Shown here one piece after another: positions 34,990 to 45,105 of a stretch of DNA of 64,000 bases. A model generated the notes under the pieces. The model searched no databases. It was not told the origin of the DNA and was given only the letters and a program-made list of their open reading frames with translations. This DNA is from Gammaproteobacteria bacterium (GTDB lineage Bacteria > Pseudomonadota > Gammaproteobacteria > Steroidobacterales > Woeseiaceae), in NCBI GenBank assembly GCA_009937615.1, contig JAACFB010000001.1, positions 1 through 64,000 on the forward strand. Reading direction: 5' to 3'. The position numbers and the translations under genes are program-made. Within the stretch, counting starts at the first letter, position 1; each line of letters opens with the position of its first letter.

Positions 34990-36348
34990 TTGAGCGCCGT
35001 ATTCGCACGTAAGGCATTGTTACAGAGAGGCTGGGCAAACGATGTCCGCTTTTGCATTGATGCCGGGCGCATTGAAGGCATTGCCGTGGACGCCAGCCCG
35101 GAGCAGGCCGACGTCATCACCGGTATCGTCATTCCGGGCCTCTGCAATGCCCACAGCCATGCGTTCCAGCGAGCCCTGGCCGGCAGGACCGAGAAACGAT
35201 CTCCGGCCGGTAAAGACAGCTTCTGGACGTGGCGCAAGCGCATGTATGCGCTGGCCGGCGCGATCGATGCGCCGCTGCTCGCTGCAATTGCGCAGCAGGC
35301 CTACAAGGAAATGCTCGAGGCCGGCTATACCGCCGTCGCCGAGTTTCACTACCTGCACGGCGATCCGCGTGGCGACGCGGTCGAGGATGCATTGTTCGAT
35401 GCGCTGTGCCATGCGGCCAGTGCCAGCGGGATTCGCCTTTGCTACACGCCCGTGCTTTACGAACGCGGCGGATTCGAGCAAACACAGGTTGAAGGCCATC
35501 AACGCCACTTTGCACTCGACGTTGACAGCTTCCTTGCGCATCACACGCGCGTGCATGCCCGAGCCTCGGAGCGCATCAGCGTCGCCATCGGCGCGCACAG
35601 TCTGCGAGCGGTCAGCGATGCGTCATTGCGCAGGATCGCCGCGGTCGCGAAGGAATGCGAAAGTCCGATTCACCTGCACATAGCGGAACAACAACGCGAG
35701 GTCGATCAATGCCTCGCCGCAAACGAGCGCAGGCCGGTTCGCTGGCTGCTGGAGAACCACGATGTCGATGCGCACTGGTGCCTGGTCCATGCAACGCACA
35801 TGGATCCGGAAGAAACCGAGGCACTCGCTCGCTCCGGTGCCGTTGTTTGCTTGTGCCCGAGCACCGAAGCGAACCTCGGTGACGGGTTGTTTCCGCTGCA
35901 CGCGTTTCTGAAGCACGGTGGCCGCATCGCCATCGGTTCGGACAGTCATGTCTCGCTCAACCCGTTCGAGGAGCTGCGCTGGCTTGAATACGGTCAGCGG
36001 CTCGCGACGCAGTCGAGAAATATTGCCTCACTGGCCGAGCCGCACGTCGGGCGCGAACTTTTTGCACGCGCCCTGGACGGCGGCGCTCAGGCGACGGCGC
36101 AGTCTTTGCCCGGACTGCAGGAGGGCGCATTTGCCGACCTCGTTGCACTGGATGACGACGACCCGATGCTCGTTGAACACGACGATGCATCATTGCTCGA
36201 TGCGCTGGTGTTTTCAGGCTATCGGCTGCCGATCGATCGCGTCATGGTGCATGGCGACTGGCGCGTTATCGATGGCGACCACGTCGAGCAGGCTTCGGGT
36301 CGCCGCGAGTTTGCCCGGGCGCTCGAGCGCCTCGGAGCGGCACGATGA
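34990..36348 (+). CDS. hutF: Formimidoylglutamate deiminase
   Basis: A 452-residue amidohydrolase that converts N-formimino-glutamate to N-formyl-glutamate and ammonia, defining the five-step histidine route. Metal motif GLCNAHSHAFQRALAGR, substrate segment WTWRKRMYALAG, and later HLHIAEQQREVDQCL, WCLVHATHMDP and GSDSHVSLNPFEELRWLEY are all family features. TTG 34990 is chosen because it gives the usual N-terminus (MSAVFARKALLQRGW); TTG 34978 is an alternative. The stop overlaps the hutC ATG by 4 bp. Confidence 0.94.
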   Translation: MSAVFARKALLQRGWANDVRFCIDAGRIEGIAVDASPEQADVITGIVIPGLCNAHSHAFQRALAGRTEKRSPAGKDSFWTWRKRMYALAGAIDAPLLAAIAQQAYKEMLEAGYTAVAEFHYLHGDPRGDAVEDALFDALCHAASASGIRLCYTPVLYERGGFEQTQVEGHQRHFALDVDSFLAHHTRVHARASERISVAIGAHSLRAVSDASLRRIAAVAKECESPIHLHIAEQQREVDQCLAANERRPVRWLLENHDVDAHWCLVHATHMDPEETEALARSGAVVCLCPSTEANLGDGLFPLHAFLKHGGRIAIGSDSHVSLNPFEELRWLEYGQRLATQSRNIASLAEPHVGRELFARALDGGAQATAQSLPGLQEGAFADLVALDDDDPMLVEHDDASLLDALVFSGYRLPIDRVMVHGDWRVIDGDHVEQASGRREFARALERLGAAR

Positions 36349-37112
36349 CGGCCGCGATAAAACCGCGCTATCAGCAGCTGAAGGAAATGATCATCGGCCG
36401 CATTTCGAGCGGCGATCTGAGGCCAAGCGATCGCGTGCCGTCTGAAAACGAGCTCGTAGAGTCGATGCAGGTGTCGCGCATGACGGCAAACCGGGCGCTG
36501 CGGGAGTTGACCGATGAGGGCTATGTGGACCGCGTTGCGGGTCGTGGCACGTTCGTCGCCGATTTCCGGGCACGCTCCCACGTGCTCGAGGTGCAAAATA
36601 TCGCCGACGAAATAGCGCGCCGTGGTCACAGGCATTCCTGCGAAGTCATTCGTCAGTCCCGTTTGCACGCCCGCGGCGAGATCGCGCGGATGCTGGATCT
36701 CGAGCAGGGCCTCGATGTATTTCACCTGATGCTGGTGCACTACGAGAGTGGCGCGCCCATCCAGGTCGAGGACCGCCACGTTGTCAGCGACTTTGCCCCG
36801 GACTGTCTAGAGCAGGACTTCGAAGCGATCACGCCGAGCGCCTATCTCACCGCGATCGCGCCGCTGCAGGAGGCGGAGCAGGTGGTGCGAGCCGCGATGC
36901 CGAACGCGGGCGTGCGCCAGCGGTTGCAGATGGCCGATGGTGAGCCGAGCCTCGTTGTGCTGCGCCGTACCTGGGCACATGGGCGCCCGGTGACATTTGC
37001 GCGATTGCATCATCCGGGAAGCCGCTACGAGATGACGGGCCACTACACGCCGCCAGGAACACCCAAATCTATAACCAGCGAACTCGCTGAACTGGAGCAA
37101 CTGCAGCTATGA
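36345..37112 (+). CDS. hutC: Histidine utilisation repressor, GntR family
   Basis: A 255-residue GntR/HutC regulator. The N-terminal winged helix reads [38 protein letters not shown] and GRGTFVADF. The C-terminal UTRA effector domain (about 95-235) would bind urocanate. In known systems urocanate lifts HutC from TGTATxTACA sites; such a site lies upstream at 34966. The gene overlaps hutF and hutU by ATGA, so the repressor autoregulates if that site controls hutF. Confidence 0.95.
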   Translation: MTAAIKPRYQQLKEMIIGRISSGDLRPSDRVPSENELVESMQVSRMTANRALRELTDEGYVDRVAGRGTFVADFRARSHVLEVQNIADEIARRGHRHSCEVIRQSRLHARGEIARMLDLEQGLDVFHLMLVHYESGAPIQVEDRHVVSDFAPDCLEQDFEAITPSAYLTAIAPLQEAEQVVRAAMPNAGVRQRLQMADGEPSLVVLRRTWAHGRPVTFARLHHPGSRYEMTGHYTPPGTPKSITSELAELEQLQL

Positions 37113-38779
37113 AGATGACAAGAACGATCAAGGCGCCAACCGGCACGAAACTGCAGGCCAAGAGCTGGCTGACCGAAGCGCCGTTGCGCATGATCATGAA
37201 CAATCTCGATCCCGATGTTGCCGAACGGCCTGGGGATCTCGTCGTCTATGGCGGCATCGGCAAAGCGGCGCGAAACTGGGATGCATTTGACAGCATCGTC
37301 CGCACGCTCAAGGACCTCAACGAGGACGAAACGCTGCTCGTGCAGTCGGGCAAGCCCGTCGGCGTGTTTCGCACCCACGTTGATGCGCCACGCGTTTTGA
37401 TTGCCAACTCGAACCTGGTGCCTGCGTGGGCGAACTGGGAACACTTTCGGGAGCTCGATCGGAAAGGGCTCATGATGTTCGGGCAGATGACGGCGGGGTC
37501 GTGGATTTACATCGGCAGCCAGGGCATCGTGCAGGGCACGTACGAGACTTTCGTGGAGATGGGGCGGCAGCACTATGCCGGCGATCTAACCGGGCGCTGG
37601 ATTCTTACGGCCGGTCTCGGCGGCATGGGCGGTGCGCAGCCGCTGGCGGCGACAATGGCCGGCGCATCGATGCTGGCCATCGAATGCCAGACCGACCGCA
37701 TCGACAAGCGCCTGCAAACCGGTTACCTCGACGCGCGCAGCGATTCGCTCGATGAAGCACTCGAGATGATCGCCACGTCGGTCAAAGAGCGCAAACCACT
37801 GAGCGTCGGTTTGCTCGGCAATGCAGCCGAGATTCTTCCGGAACTCGTGAAGCGCGGCGTCCGGCCCGATGCCGTTACGGATCAGACCTCGGCGCACGAT
37901 CCTGCAAACGGTTATCTGCCGATAGGCTGGAGCGTTAGCGAATGGCTCGAGTGCCGGGAACGCGATCCGGATGCCGTCGCGGCCGCCGCGCGGAAGTCGA
38001 TGGCGATACACGTCAGCGCCATGCTCGATTTTCACTCAGCCGGCGTGCCGACTTTCGACTACGGCAACAACATCCGCCAGGAGGCGCTTGACGCCGGTAT
38101 CGACAAGGCGTTCGATTTTCCCGGTTTTGTTCCTGCGTATGTCCGGCCATTGTTCTGTCGCGGCGTCGGCCCCTTCCGCTGGGTCGCGCTGTCGGGCGAC
38201 CCTGAAGACATCTACCGAACGGACGAAAAGGTCAAGGAGCTTATTCCGGACGACCCCCATTTGCACGGCTGGCTGGACGCGGCTCGCGAGCGCATTCACT
38301 TCCAGGGCCTGCCGGCGCGCATCTGCTGGGTCGGGCTCGGCCAGCGGCACCGGCTCGGGCTCGCGTTCAACGAGATGGTAAGGACCGGCGAGCTGTCGGC
38401 ACCGGTCGTGATCGGCCGTGATCACCTCGACAGCGGCTCGGTCGCGAGCCCGAACCGCGAGACAGAGGCGATGCTCGACGGTTCTGATGCGGTCTCGGAC
38501 TGGCCGCTGCTCAATGCGCTGCTGAATACCGCAAGCGGCGCGACCTGGGTTTCGTTTCATCACGGTGGAGGCGTTGGCATGGGCTATTCGCAGCATGCCG
38601 GCCTCGTCATCGTCTGCGATGGCTCGGAATCCGCGGATCGGCGCATTGAACGCGTGCTCTGGAATGACCCGGCGACGGGCGTCATGCGGCATGCCGATGC
38701 CGGCTACCCCGAGGCGATCGCCTGCGCCAGAGAAAACGGGTTGCATCTGCCCATGCTGGACGACGGGACGTCGACATGA
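37109..38779 (+). CDS. hutU: Urocanate hydratase
   Basis: A 556-residue NAD+-dependent urocanase, typical in length. Family features include [68 protein letters not shown] (cofactor-binding glycine-rich loop) and [17 protein letters not shown]. It makes imidazolonepropionate from urocanate. It starts within the hutC stop (ATGA) and its own stop overlaps the hutH start by 4 bp. Confidence 0.97.
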   Translation: MKMTRTIKAPTGTKLQAKSWLTEAPLRMIMNNLDPDVAERPGDLVVYGGIGKAARNWDAFDSIVRTLKDLNEDETLLVQSGKPVGVFRTHVDAPRVLIANSNLVPAWANWEHFRELDRKGLMMFGQMTAGSWIYIGSQGIVQGTYETFVEMGRQHYAGDLTGRWILTAGLGGMGGAQPLAATMAGASMLAIECQTDRIDKRLQTGYLDARSDSLDEALEMIATSVKERKPLSVGLLGNAAEILPELVKRGVRPDAVTDQTSAHDPANGYLPIGWSVSEWLECRERDPDAVAAAARKSMAIHVSAMLDFHSAGVPTFDYGNNIRQEALDAGIDKAFDFPGFVPAYVRPLFCRGVGPFRWVALSGDPEDIYRTDEKVKELIPDDPHLHGWLDAARERIHFQGLPARICWVGLGQRHRLGLAFNEMVRTGELSAPVVIGRDHLDSGSVASPNRETEAMLDGSDAVSDWPLLNALLNTASGATWVSFHHGGGVGMGYSQHAGLVIVCDGSESADRRIERVLWNDPATGVMRHADAGYPEAIACARENGLHLPMLDDGTST

Positions 38780-40305
38780 AGCTGACGATAGACAATCAGC
38801 CCATCCGTTTGAGCGCTTTGCGGAAGGTCTGGCAAGGACCGGTCCGAGTGGAACTCGGCGGCGACACCGGCCGGCGTGTGGCGGAGTCGAACCAATTGAT
38901 CGCCGATGTCATCGCGTCCGGCGCGGAGGTCTATGGCGTCAATACGGGCTTCGGGCAGCTGGCGAACGTGCACATCAGCGATGACCAACTCGCAGATCTG
39001 CAGGTTAACCTGGTTCGCTCTCACGCCGTGGGTGTCGGCGCCGATCTCGATGACGCCGTTGTGCGGCTGACTATGGTCATGAAAGTCATCGCGCTGGCAC
39101 AGGGGTTTTCCGGCGTGCGTCCGGTGTTGCTGGATTCGCTTTGCGCCTTGATCAATCATGAGATCTACCCGTGCATTCCGTCCCAGGGTTCTGTGGGGGC
39201 CTCGGGCGACCTCGCGCCGCTGGCGCACATGGCCAGCGTTTTAATCGGTGCCGGAGAAGCGCGGGTTGACGGCACGGTCGTTCCGGCCCAGGTGGCGCTG
39301 AGCGAGGCCGGCATCGCGCCGCTGACCCTGGCGCCGAAGGAAGGACTTGCACTGCTCAACGGGACCCAGGTGTCGACGGCGCTCGCGCTTGCCGCCGTGT
39401 TTCGGACCGAGCACGTCCTGGCGGCAGCCCTGACCGCCGGGTCGATGTCATCGGACGCGGCCAAGGGCAGCGATATACCGTTCGACACGCGCATTCAACA
39501 GGTACGTGGCCATGCCGGGCAGACCGCCGTGGCCGGCGTATTGCGCGAACTGATGAGCGGCAGTGAAATTCGCGCATCGCATGTCAGCTGCGATCAGATC
39601 CAGGACCCTTACTCGATACGGTGTCAGCCGCAGGTCATCGGCGCATGCCTGGACGTGCTTCGCCACGTCAGCGGCGTACTCGAAACCGAGGCCAACGCCG
39701 TCACCGACAATCCGCTCGTCTTCGCCGAGTCGGAGGCCGTACTCTCGGGCGGTAATTTCCATGCGGAACCCGTTGCCCTGGCTGCTGATTACCTGGCACT
39801 GGCCATCGCCGAAATCGGCTCTCTTTCCGAACGGCGAATCGCGCTGCTGATCGATGCCAACCTGAGCGGCTTACCGGCGTTTCTCGTTACCGAAGGGGGG
39901 CTCAACAGCGGCTTCATGATCGCGCAGGTGTCCGCGGCGGCGCTGGCCTCCGAGAACAAGTCGCTCGCGCACCCGGCGAGTGTCGACAGCATCCCCACCT
40001 CGGCCAACCAGGAAGATCATGTCAGCATGGCGACCTTCGCCGCGCGCCGACTGCACGGGATGCTCGATAACGTCACCCACGTTGTTGCGATCGAATTGCT
40101 GGCCGCGGCGCAGGGCATCGAATTCCACCGCCCGAAGCAGACTTCGCCAGTGCTCGAAGGGGTGATCAAGGCGTTGCGCGAAGTCTCTCCGGCTTTCGTC
40201 AAGGACCGGTCGCTGTCGGCCGACATAGCACGCGTTGCCGGACTCGTTGCCGCTGGCCGCTTCTGCAGTCATGCGGCCAGTATCTTGCCGAGCCTGAGCG
40301 AGTGA
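38776..40305 (+). CDS. hutH: Histidine ammonia-lyase
   Basis: A 509-residue enzyme that deaminates histidine to urocanate. The MIO prosthetic group would form from Ala142-Ser143-Gly144 in [15 protein letters not shown], the same numbering as in well-studied HutH proteins. [13 protein letters not shown] (catalytic Tyr loop) and [15 protein letters not shown] are also present. It overlaps hutU and hutG by 4 bp each. First enzyme of the pathway although encoded fourth in the right arm. Confidence 0.97.
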   Translation: MKLTIDNQPIRLSALRKVWQGPVRVELGGDTGRRVAESNQLIADVIASGAEVYGVNTGFGQLANVHISDDQLADLQVNLVRSHAVGVGADLDDAVVRLTMVMKVIALAQGFSGVRPVLLDSLCALINHEIYPCIPSQGSVGASGDLAPLAHMASVLIGAGEARVDGTVVPAQVALSEAGIAPLTLAPKEGLALLNGTQVSTALALAAVFRTEHVLAAALTAGSMSSDAAKGSDIPFDTRIQQVRGHAGQTAVAGVLRELMSGSEIRASHVSCDQIQDPYSIRCQPQVIGACLDVLRHVSGVLETEANAVTDNPLVFAESEAVLSGGNFHAEPVALAADYLALAIAEIGSLSERRIALLIDANLSGLPAFLVTEGGLNSGFMIAQVSAAALASENKSLAHPASVDSIPTSANQEDHVSMATFAARRLHGMLDNVTHVVAIELLAAAQGIEFHRPKQTSPVLEGVIKALREVSPAFVKDRSLSADIARVAGLVAAGRFCSHAASILPSLSE

Positions 40306-41081
40306 GCGACGTCTACTCCTTTCGGGAGGGTCGGATACCGCTGCTTGTCAGCGTGCCGCACGACGGTTGGCAGATTCCTGCGGATATCCTGCCGGACATG
40401 ACCGGTACGGGCCGCGGAATACCCGATACGGACTGGCATGTTTCGAAGCTCTACGAGTTCGCCAGTGACCTCGGTGCCGCCATGATCGTCGCGAATTACT
40501 CGCGTTACGTCGTCGACCTGAATCGGCCGGCGGACGATGCCGCGCTCTACGAGGGCCAGATCGCCACGGGCATCTGTCCGTCCCGGACTTTTGCGGGCCA
40601 CGAGATCTACTTCGAGGGAACGGCGATCGACATCGGCGCACGTGTCGAGCGCTACTGGCGTCCGTATCACGACAAGCTGGATGCGGCTCTCGCAGAGATC
40701 AAAGAAGAGTTCGGCTATGCCTTGCTCTGGGATGCTCATTCGATTCCGAGCCGCGTGCCGCGCCTGTTCGACGGTGAGTTGCCTGTGCTCAATCTCGGTA
40801 CGTGGAATCAGCGCAGCTGTGACCTGAGCCTCGAAAACGCGGTGATGGCCGCTGCCCAGGCGAGCCCCTACGAGGCTGTGCTGAACGCGCGTTTCAAGGG
40901 CGGCTACATCACGCGTCATTATGGTCGTCCGGCCGCGCACGTCCACGCCATTCAGCTCGAACTCGCGCAGCGCGCCTACATGAACGAGAAGTCGCTTGAA
41001 TACGATCAGGAGAAGGCATTTCCGCTTATCCAGACGCTGACAAACCTGCTGCGCGCGTTTCAGGAGGCGGCCCGGCGCTGA
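40302..41081 (+). CDS. hutG: N-formylglutamate deformylase
   Basis: A 259-residue zinc amidase (FGase family) that hydrolyses N-formyl-glutamate to glutamate and formate. SVPHDGW, DTDWHVSKLYEF, YVVDLNRPADD and LLWDAHSIPSRVPRLFDG carry the expected metal and substrate residues. It starts at GTG 40302 (GTGA overlap with hutH). It completes the hut set; the formate could go to the formate dehydrogenase encoded 1.2 kb away on the other strand. No histidine permease is recognised. Confidence 0.95.
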   Translation: MSDVYSFREGRIPLLVSVPHDGWQIPADILPDMTGTGRGIPDTDWHVSKLYEFASDLGAAMIVANYSRYVVDLNRPADDAALYEGQIATGICPSRTFAGHEIYFEGTAIDIGARVERYWRPYHDKLDAALAEIKEEFGYALLWDAHSIPSRVPRLFDGELPVLNLGTWNQRSCDLSLENAVMAAAQASPYEAVLNARFKGGYITRHYGRPAAHVHAIQLELAQRAYMNEKSLEYDQEKAFPLIQTLTNLLRAFQEAARR

Positions 41082-41257
41082 GCAAACCGGCGGGAAAGAG
41101 GAGTTTTTGACGGGCCCCGGATCGAATTCACTGATGCCCGATCAGGCATTCATCCTGTATTCATTTTGCGACAGATAGGCTTGCGGTGGATGTTTGCGAT
41201 AACATTGCGGCCGATCGAGTCGAAAGACTCAGCGGCAAAGTAATAAGGAACTGGATC

Positions 41258-41812
41258 ATGAATAGGCGAAATCTGTTTTTTGCGCTTGGCGCTGCTGTCG
41301 CGATGCTGCTTTCCGGCGTCGCACTGGCGTGGTCAGCGAACAAGATCGATCGCGAAGTCGACGACGCAATCAACGTCTTCAAGGATGAAATCAACGGCGC
41401 CGAAGTCTTCCTGAACCAGGCAGCCGGATACCTCGTGTTTCCCCGCGTCATAAAAGCCGGTATTGGCATTGGTGCCGAGACCGGCGAGGGCGCTCTGCGC
41501 GTAGGCGGTACGACGGTCGACTATTACCGCACGACGAGCGGTTCGATCGGCTTGCAGCTCGGCGTGCAAAAGAAGTCGATCGTGATTGCGTTCATGACGA
41601 AGGAATCGCTCGATAAATTCCGCAACTCCAACGGCTGGAGTGTCGGTATCGACGGTTCGGTCGCAATCATCGACCTCGGCGCCGGGAAGACAATTGATTC
41701 GAACAACATCAAGGACCCGGTCGTCGGCTTCATCTTTGGATCCGCGGGACTGATGTACAATCTGACGCTTGAAGGATCCAAGTTCTCAAAACTCGACAAA
41801 GGCACGACGTAA
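41258..41812 (+). CDS. Secreted YSC84/lipid-binding-domain protein
   Basis: A 184-residue protein with a clean signal peptide (about 1-25, RRNLFFALGAAVAMLLSGVALA). The mature part has the YSC84-related (Ysc84 actin-binding-like) domain seen in many bacterial periplasmic proteins: NQAAGYLVFPRVIKAGIGIG, GTTVDYYRTTSGSIGLQLG and FMTKESLDKF. Role unknown; bacterial members are linked to lipid binding. The ATG at 41258 follows AAGGAA. The 176-bp gap after hutG holds no recognisable element. Confidence 0.85.
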   Translation: MNRRNLFFALGAAVAMLLSGVALAWSANKIDREVDDAINVFKDEINGAEVFLNQAAGYLVFPRVIKAGIGIGAETGEGALRVGGTTVDYYRTTSGSIGLQLGVQKKSIVIAFMTKESLDKFRNSNGWSVGIDGSVAIIDLGAGKTIDSNNIKDPVVGFIFGSAGLMYNLTLEGSKFSKLDKGTT

Positions 41813-41822
41813 GCGTCGGTCG

Positions 41823-42266
41823 TTGACTCAGCGCGTGGGCGACGGTGCCCGCGCGCTGGGAGACCTGAGTGATGATCTCGTCAATCGCCCGGGCGTCTTG
41901 CCAGGCAAGGCGCACGGCTGGTTTCGCACCTGGTTCGGCAAGGTATGGCAGGTGCGCGGCGGCGGCCTGTATGCCCTCGGCTACGCCCTGACGTTTGTTT
42001 ACCTCGAGGTCACCACGGTACTGGGCGATCTCGCAGCCGCAGAATCGGTGGGCCAGTTTTTTACCAGCGAAATCGTTGAGTTCGTTTTCCGGTTCCTTAG
42101 CGACTCGATCATCAACCTCGTCAAGTCGCTGATATGGCCGATCCACTTCCTGCAAATGTCGCCACCCTGGGGCGCTATCGGGCTTGGGCTCGCATTCGTG
42201 ATATTCCCGATGCTGCTAAAGAAGCCGATCGAACGCTGGCTGTTCGGGCAGGACACTGCCGAATAG
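41823..42266 (+). CDS. Small membrane protein of unknown function
   Basis: A protein of about 147 residues with a basic N-terminal region, one likely membrane segment near residues 50-68 (GLYALGYALTFVYLEVTTVLG) and another at the C-terminus (AIGLGLAFVIFPMLL). The helix FFTSEIVEFVFRFLSDSIINL between them may be amphipathic. No family is recognised. The start is uncertain: no ATG is available upstream in frame, so TTG 41823 is proposed because it follows the YSC84 stop; TTG 41769 would overlap that gene by 44 bp. It converges with fdsA, 4 bp apart. Confidence 0.6.
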   Translation: MTQRVGDGARALGDLSDDLVNRPGVLPGKAHGWFRTWFGKVWQVRGGGLYALGYALTFVYLEVTTVLGDLAAAESVGQFFTSEIVEFVFRFLSDSIINLVKSLIWPIHFLQMSPPWGAIGLGLAFVIFPMLLKKPIERWLFGQDTAE

Positions 42267-42270
42267 CTCG

Positions 42271-45105
42271 CTACGTCGTTTCGAGAATCTTCCCCTGCCG
42301 CCTGGCATTTTCGTCGAACTCGTGTTGCCAGTTCGAACGGTGGGATGCGGGAGCAACCTGCACGGCCGTGACTTTGTACTCGGGGCAATTCGTCGCCCAA
42401 TCACTGTACTCCGTTGTCACCACGTTGGCCCCCGTCTCCGGGTTGTGGAAAGTCGTGTAAACGACACCCGGCTGAACGCGCTCGGTAATCGTGGCCCGCA
42501 GGGCAATTTCGCCCTTGCGGCTCGTGAGCGAAACGAGATCGCCGTCACGGATTCCGCGCAGTTCGGCATCGCTTGGATGTATTTCGAGCAGGTCCTCGTC
42601 ATACCAGACCATGTTGGCCGTGCGGCGGGTCTGCGCACCGACATTGTATTGCGACAGGACTCGTCCGGTGGTCAGCAGCAATGGGAATTTCCGGTTGGTG
42701 CGTTCCTCGGTCGGCACAAACTCCGTTTCGACAAACAGGCCCTTGCCGCGCACGAAGTTGTCGATGTGCATGATCGGCGTACCCATTGGCGCATCCTCGT
42801 TACATGGCCACTGTACGCTGCCGACGCGATCGAGGAATTCAAAGCTGACATTGTGGAACGTCGGGGTCAGCTCGGCGATCTCATCCATGATCTCGGCGGC
42901 GCTGTTGTATCGCATCGGGTAACCCATTGCCTGCGCGAGTTCCTGCGTAATAAGCCACTCGTCCTTGCCTTGCCGCGGTTTCATCACCGGACGGACGCGG
43001 TTGATGCGGCGTTCGGCATTGATGAATGTGCCGTCCTTTTCCAGGAACGACGTGCCCGGTAAAAAAACGTGCGCAAATTTGGCGGTCTCATTAAGGAACA
43101 GATCCTGAACGACTATGCATTCCATGCTGCGGAGCGCCTGTTCGACATGCAGCGTATTCGGGTCCGATTGCGCGAGATCTTCGCCCTGGATGTACATGCC
43201 CTTGTAGCGGCCGGCACAGGCTTCGTCGAACATGTTCGGAATGCGGAAACCGGGCTCCGGGTCGAGCGTGACGCCCCAATGATTTTCGAAGCTGCCGCGA
43301 ACCTCATCGTCCTGCACCGGCCGATAGCCCGCCAGCTCGTGCGGGAACGAGCCCATGTCGCATGATCCCTGTACGTTGTTCTGACCGCGCAGAGGGTTGA
43401 CGCCGCCGCCCGAGAAACCAATGTTGCCCGTGGCCATCGCCAGGTTGGCCATGCCCATGACCATCGTCGAACCCTGGCTGTGTTCGGTAACGCCGAGTCC
43501 GTAATAAATGGCGCCGTGTTCGGCGCTGCCGTAAAGACGCGCCGCTGCACGAATGTCTTCAGCCGGAACGCCGGAAATTTTCTCGACCTCCTCGGGCGAG
43601 TTCTCGGGCCTGAGTATCATGGCCTTCCAGGCCTCAAACGACTCCATGTCACAGCGCTCGGCAACGTAGTTCTCGTCAACGAGGCCTTCGGATACGACAA
43701 CGTGCGCGAAAGCATTGATGATCGGTACGTTCGTGCCCGGCAACAAAGGCAGGTGATAATCGGCCCGGATGTGCGGAGACTTGACCAGGCCGATGCGGCG
43801 CGGATCGACAACGATCAGTCTTGCACCCTGCCGCAGGCGGCGCTTCATTTGCGATGCAAATACCGGGTGTCCTTCGGTCGGGTTCGCGCCTATCACGACA
43901 ATCACATCGGCATCCATGACGCTGTCAAACGGCTGCGTTCCCGCCGACGTTCCGAGTGTCTGCTTCAGACCATACCCGGTGGGCGAGTGGCACACACGTG
44001 CGCAGGTATCGACATTATTATTGCCCATGGCCGCGCGCACGAGTTTCTGGACGGCAAAGACTTCCTCGTTCGTGCACCGCGACGACGTGATGCCGCCGAT
44101 GGATTTGCGGCCGAACTCCTGCTGAATGTCCTTGAAGCGCTTCGCTGCAAACTGAATTGCCTCATCCCAGCCGACCTGTCGCCACGGCTCATCAATGCTG
44201 TCGCGAATCAGCGGGTTCAAAATTCGGTCACGGTGGGTTGAATAACCCCATGCGAAACGCCCTTTGACACAGCTGTGGCCGTGATTCGCGCCCCCGCTGT
44301 TGTCGGGTGTCATACGCACCACCTGGTCGCCCTTCATCTCAGCGACAAACGAACAGCCGACGCCGCAGTAGGCGCAGGTCGTCTTGACGCTGTGATCCGG
44401 CTGGCCGTGATCGACGATGCTCTTTTCCATCAGGGTTGCGGTCGGACAGGCCTGAACGCAGGCGCCGCAGGAGACGCATTCTGAATCCAGGAAGCTCTCA
44501 CCGATGCCGGCCGACACTTTGGACTCGAAGCCGCGGCCCTGGATCGTCAGCGCAAACGTGCCCTGGACCTCGTCACAGGCGCGGACACAGCGCGAGCATA
44601 CGATGCATTTACTGGCGTCGAACTGAAAGTAAGGATTGCTAGTGTCAATCTCGGCTTCGAGGTGATTCTCGCCGTCGAATCCGTAGCGAACTTCTCTAAG
44701 GCCGACCGAGCCCGCCACATCCTGTAACTCGCAATCGCCATTCGCCGAGCAGGTCAGGCAGTCCAGCGGGTGGTCCGAGATGTACAGTTCCATGACGTTG
44801 CGCCGCAGCGTTGCCAGCGACTCGGTTTGCGTACGGATCTTCATGCCGGCCTCGACCGGGGTCGTGCAGGATGCGGGATAGCCTTTCCGGCCCTCGACTT
44901 CGACGAGACACATGCGGCAGGAGCCGAATGGTTTCAGGCTGTCGGTCGCGCAGAGCTTCGGGATATCGACACCCGACTCGCGAGCTGCGCGCAGAATGCT
45001 CGTACCCGCTTTGACCGTAGCAGGAAGCCCGTCAATCTCGATCCGGACCGTATCGGTGCTCTTTGGCAATGGTGTGCCGAAATCCGCTTGTCGTACCTTG
45101 TTCAT
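42271..45105 (-). CDS. fdsA: NAD-dependent formate dehydrogenase, molybdopterin alpha subunit
   Basis: A 944-residue subunit of the FdsGBA type. The N-terminal [2Fe-2S] domain has KPFGSCRMCLVEVEG; a His-ligated cluster is in DHPLDCLTCSANGDCELQ; two [4Fe-4S] clusters are in CIVCSRCVRACDEVQG and CVSCGACVQACPTATL; the catalytic-domain cluster is in CAYCGVGCSF and HSCVKGRFAWGY. The metal-ligand Cys is in DTCARVCHSPTGYG; Cys rather than Sec is encoded. C-terminally there is a molydopterin dinucleotide-binding domain (RTANMVWYDEDLLEIHP). It starts inside the fdsB stop. No fdsD gene follows, since the next gene is convergent. Confidence 0.95.
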   Translation of the reverse strand: MNKVRQADFGTPLPKSTDTVRIEIDGLPATVKAGTSILRAARESGVDIPKLCATDSLKPFGSCRMCLVEVEGRKGYPASCTTPVEAGMKIRTQTESLATLRRNVMELYISDHPLDCLTCSANGDCELQDVAGSVGLREVRYGFDGENHLEAEIDTSNPYFQFDASKCIVCSRCVRACDEVQGTFALTIQGRGFESKVSAGIGESFLDSECVSCGACVQACPTATLMEKSIVDHGQPDHSVKTTCAYCGVGCSFVAEMKGDQVVRMTPDNSGGANHGHSCVKGRFAWGYSTHRDRILNPLIRDSIDEPWRQVGWDEAIQFAAKRFKDIQQEFGRKSIGGITSSRCTNEEVFAVQKLVRAAMGNNNVDTCARVCHSPTGYGLKQTLGTSAGTQPFDSVMDADVIVVIGANPTEGHPVFASQMKRRLRQGARLIVVDPRRIGLVKSPHIRADYHLPLLPGTNVPIINAFAHVVVSEGLVDENYVAERCDMESFEAWKAMILRPENSPEEVEKISGVPAEDIRAAARLYGSAEHGAIYYGLGVTEHSQGSTMVMGMANLAMATGNIGFSGGGVNPLRGQNNVQGSCDMGSFPHELAGYRPVQDDEVRGSFENHWGVTLDPEPGFRIPNMFDEACAGRYKGMYIQGEDLAQSDPNTLHVEQALRSMECIVVQDLFLNETAKFAHVFLPGTSFLEKDGTFINAERRINRVRPVMKPRQGKDEWLITQELAQAMGYPMRYNSAAEIMDEIAELTPTFHNVSFEFLDRVGSVQWPCNEDAPMGTPIMHIDNFVRGKGLFVETEFVPTEERTNRKFPLLLTTGRVLSQYNVGAQTRRTANMVWYDEDLLEIHPSDAELRGIRDGDLVSLTSRKGEIALRATITERVQPGVVYTTFHNPETGANVVTTEYSDWATNCPEYKVTAVQVAPASHRSNWQHEFDENARRQGKILETT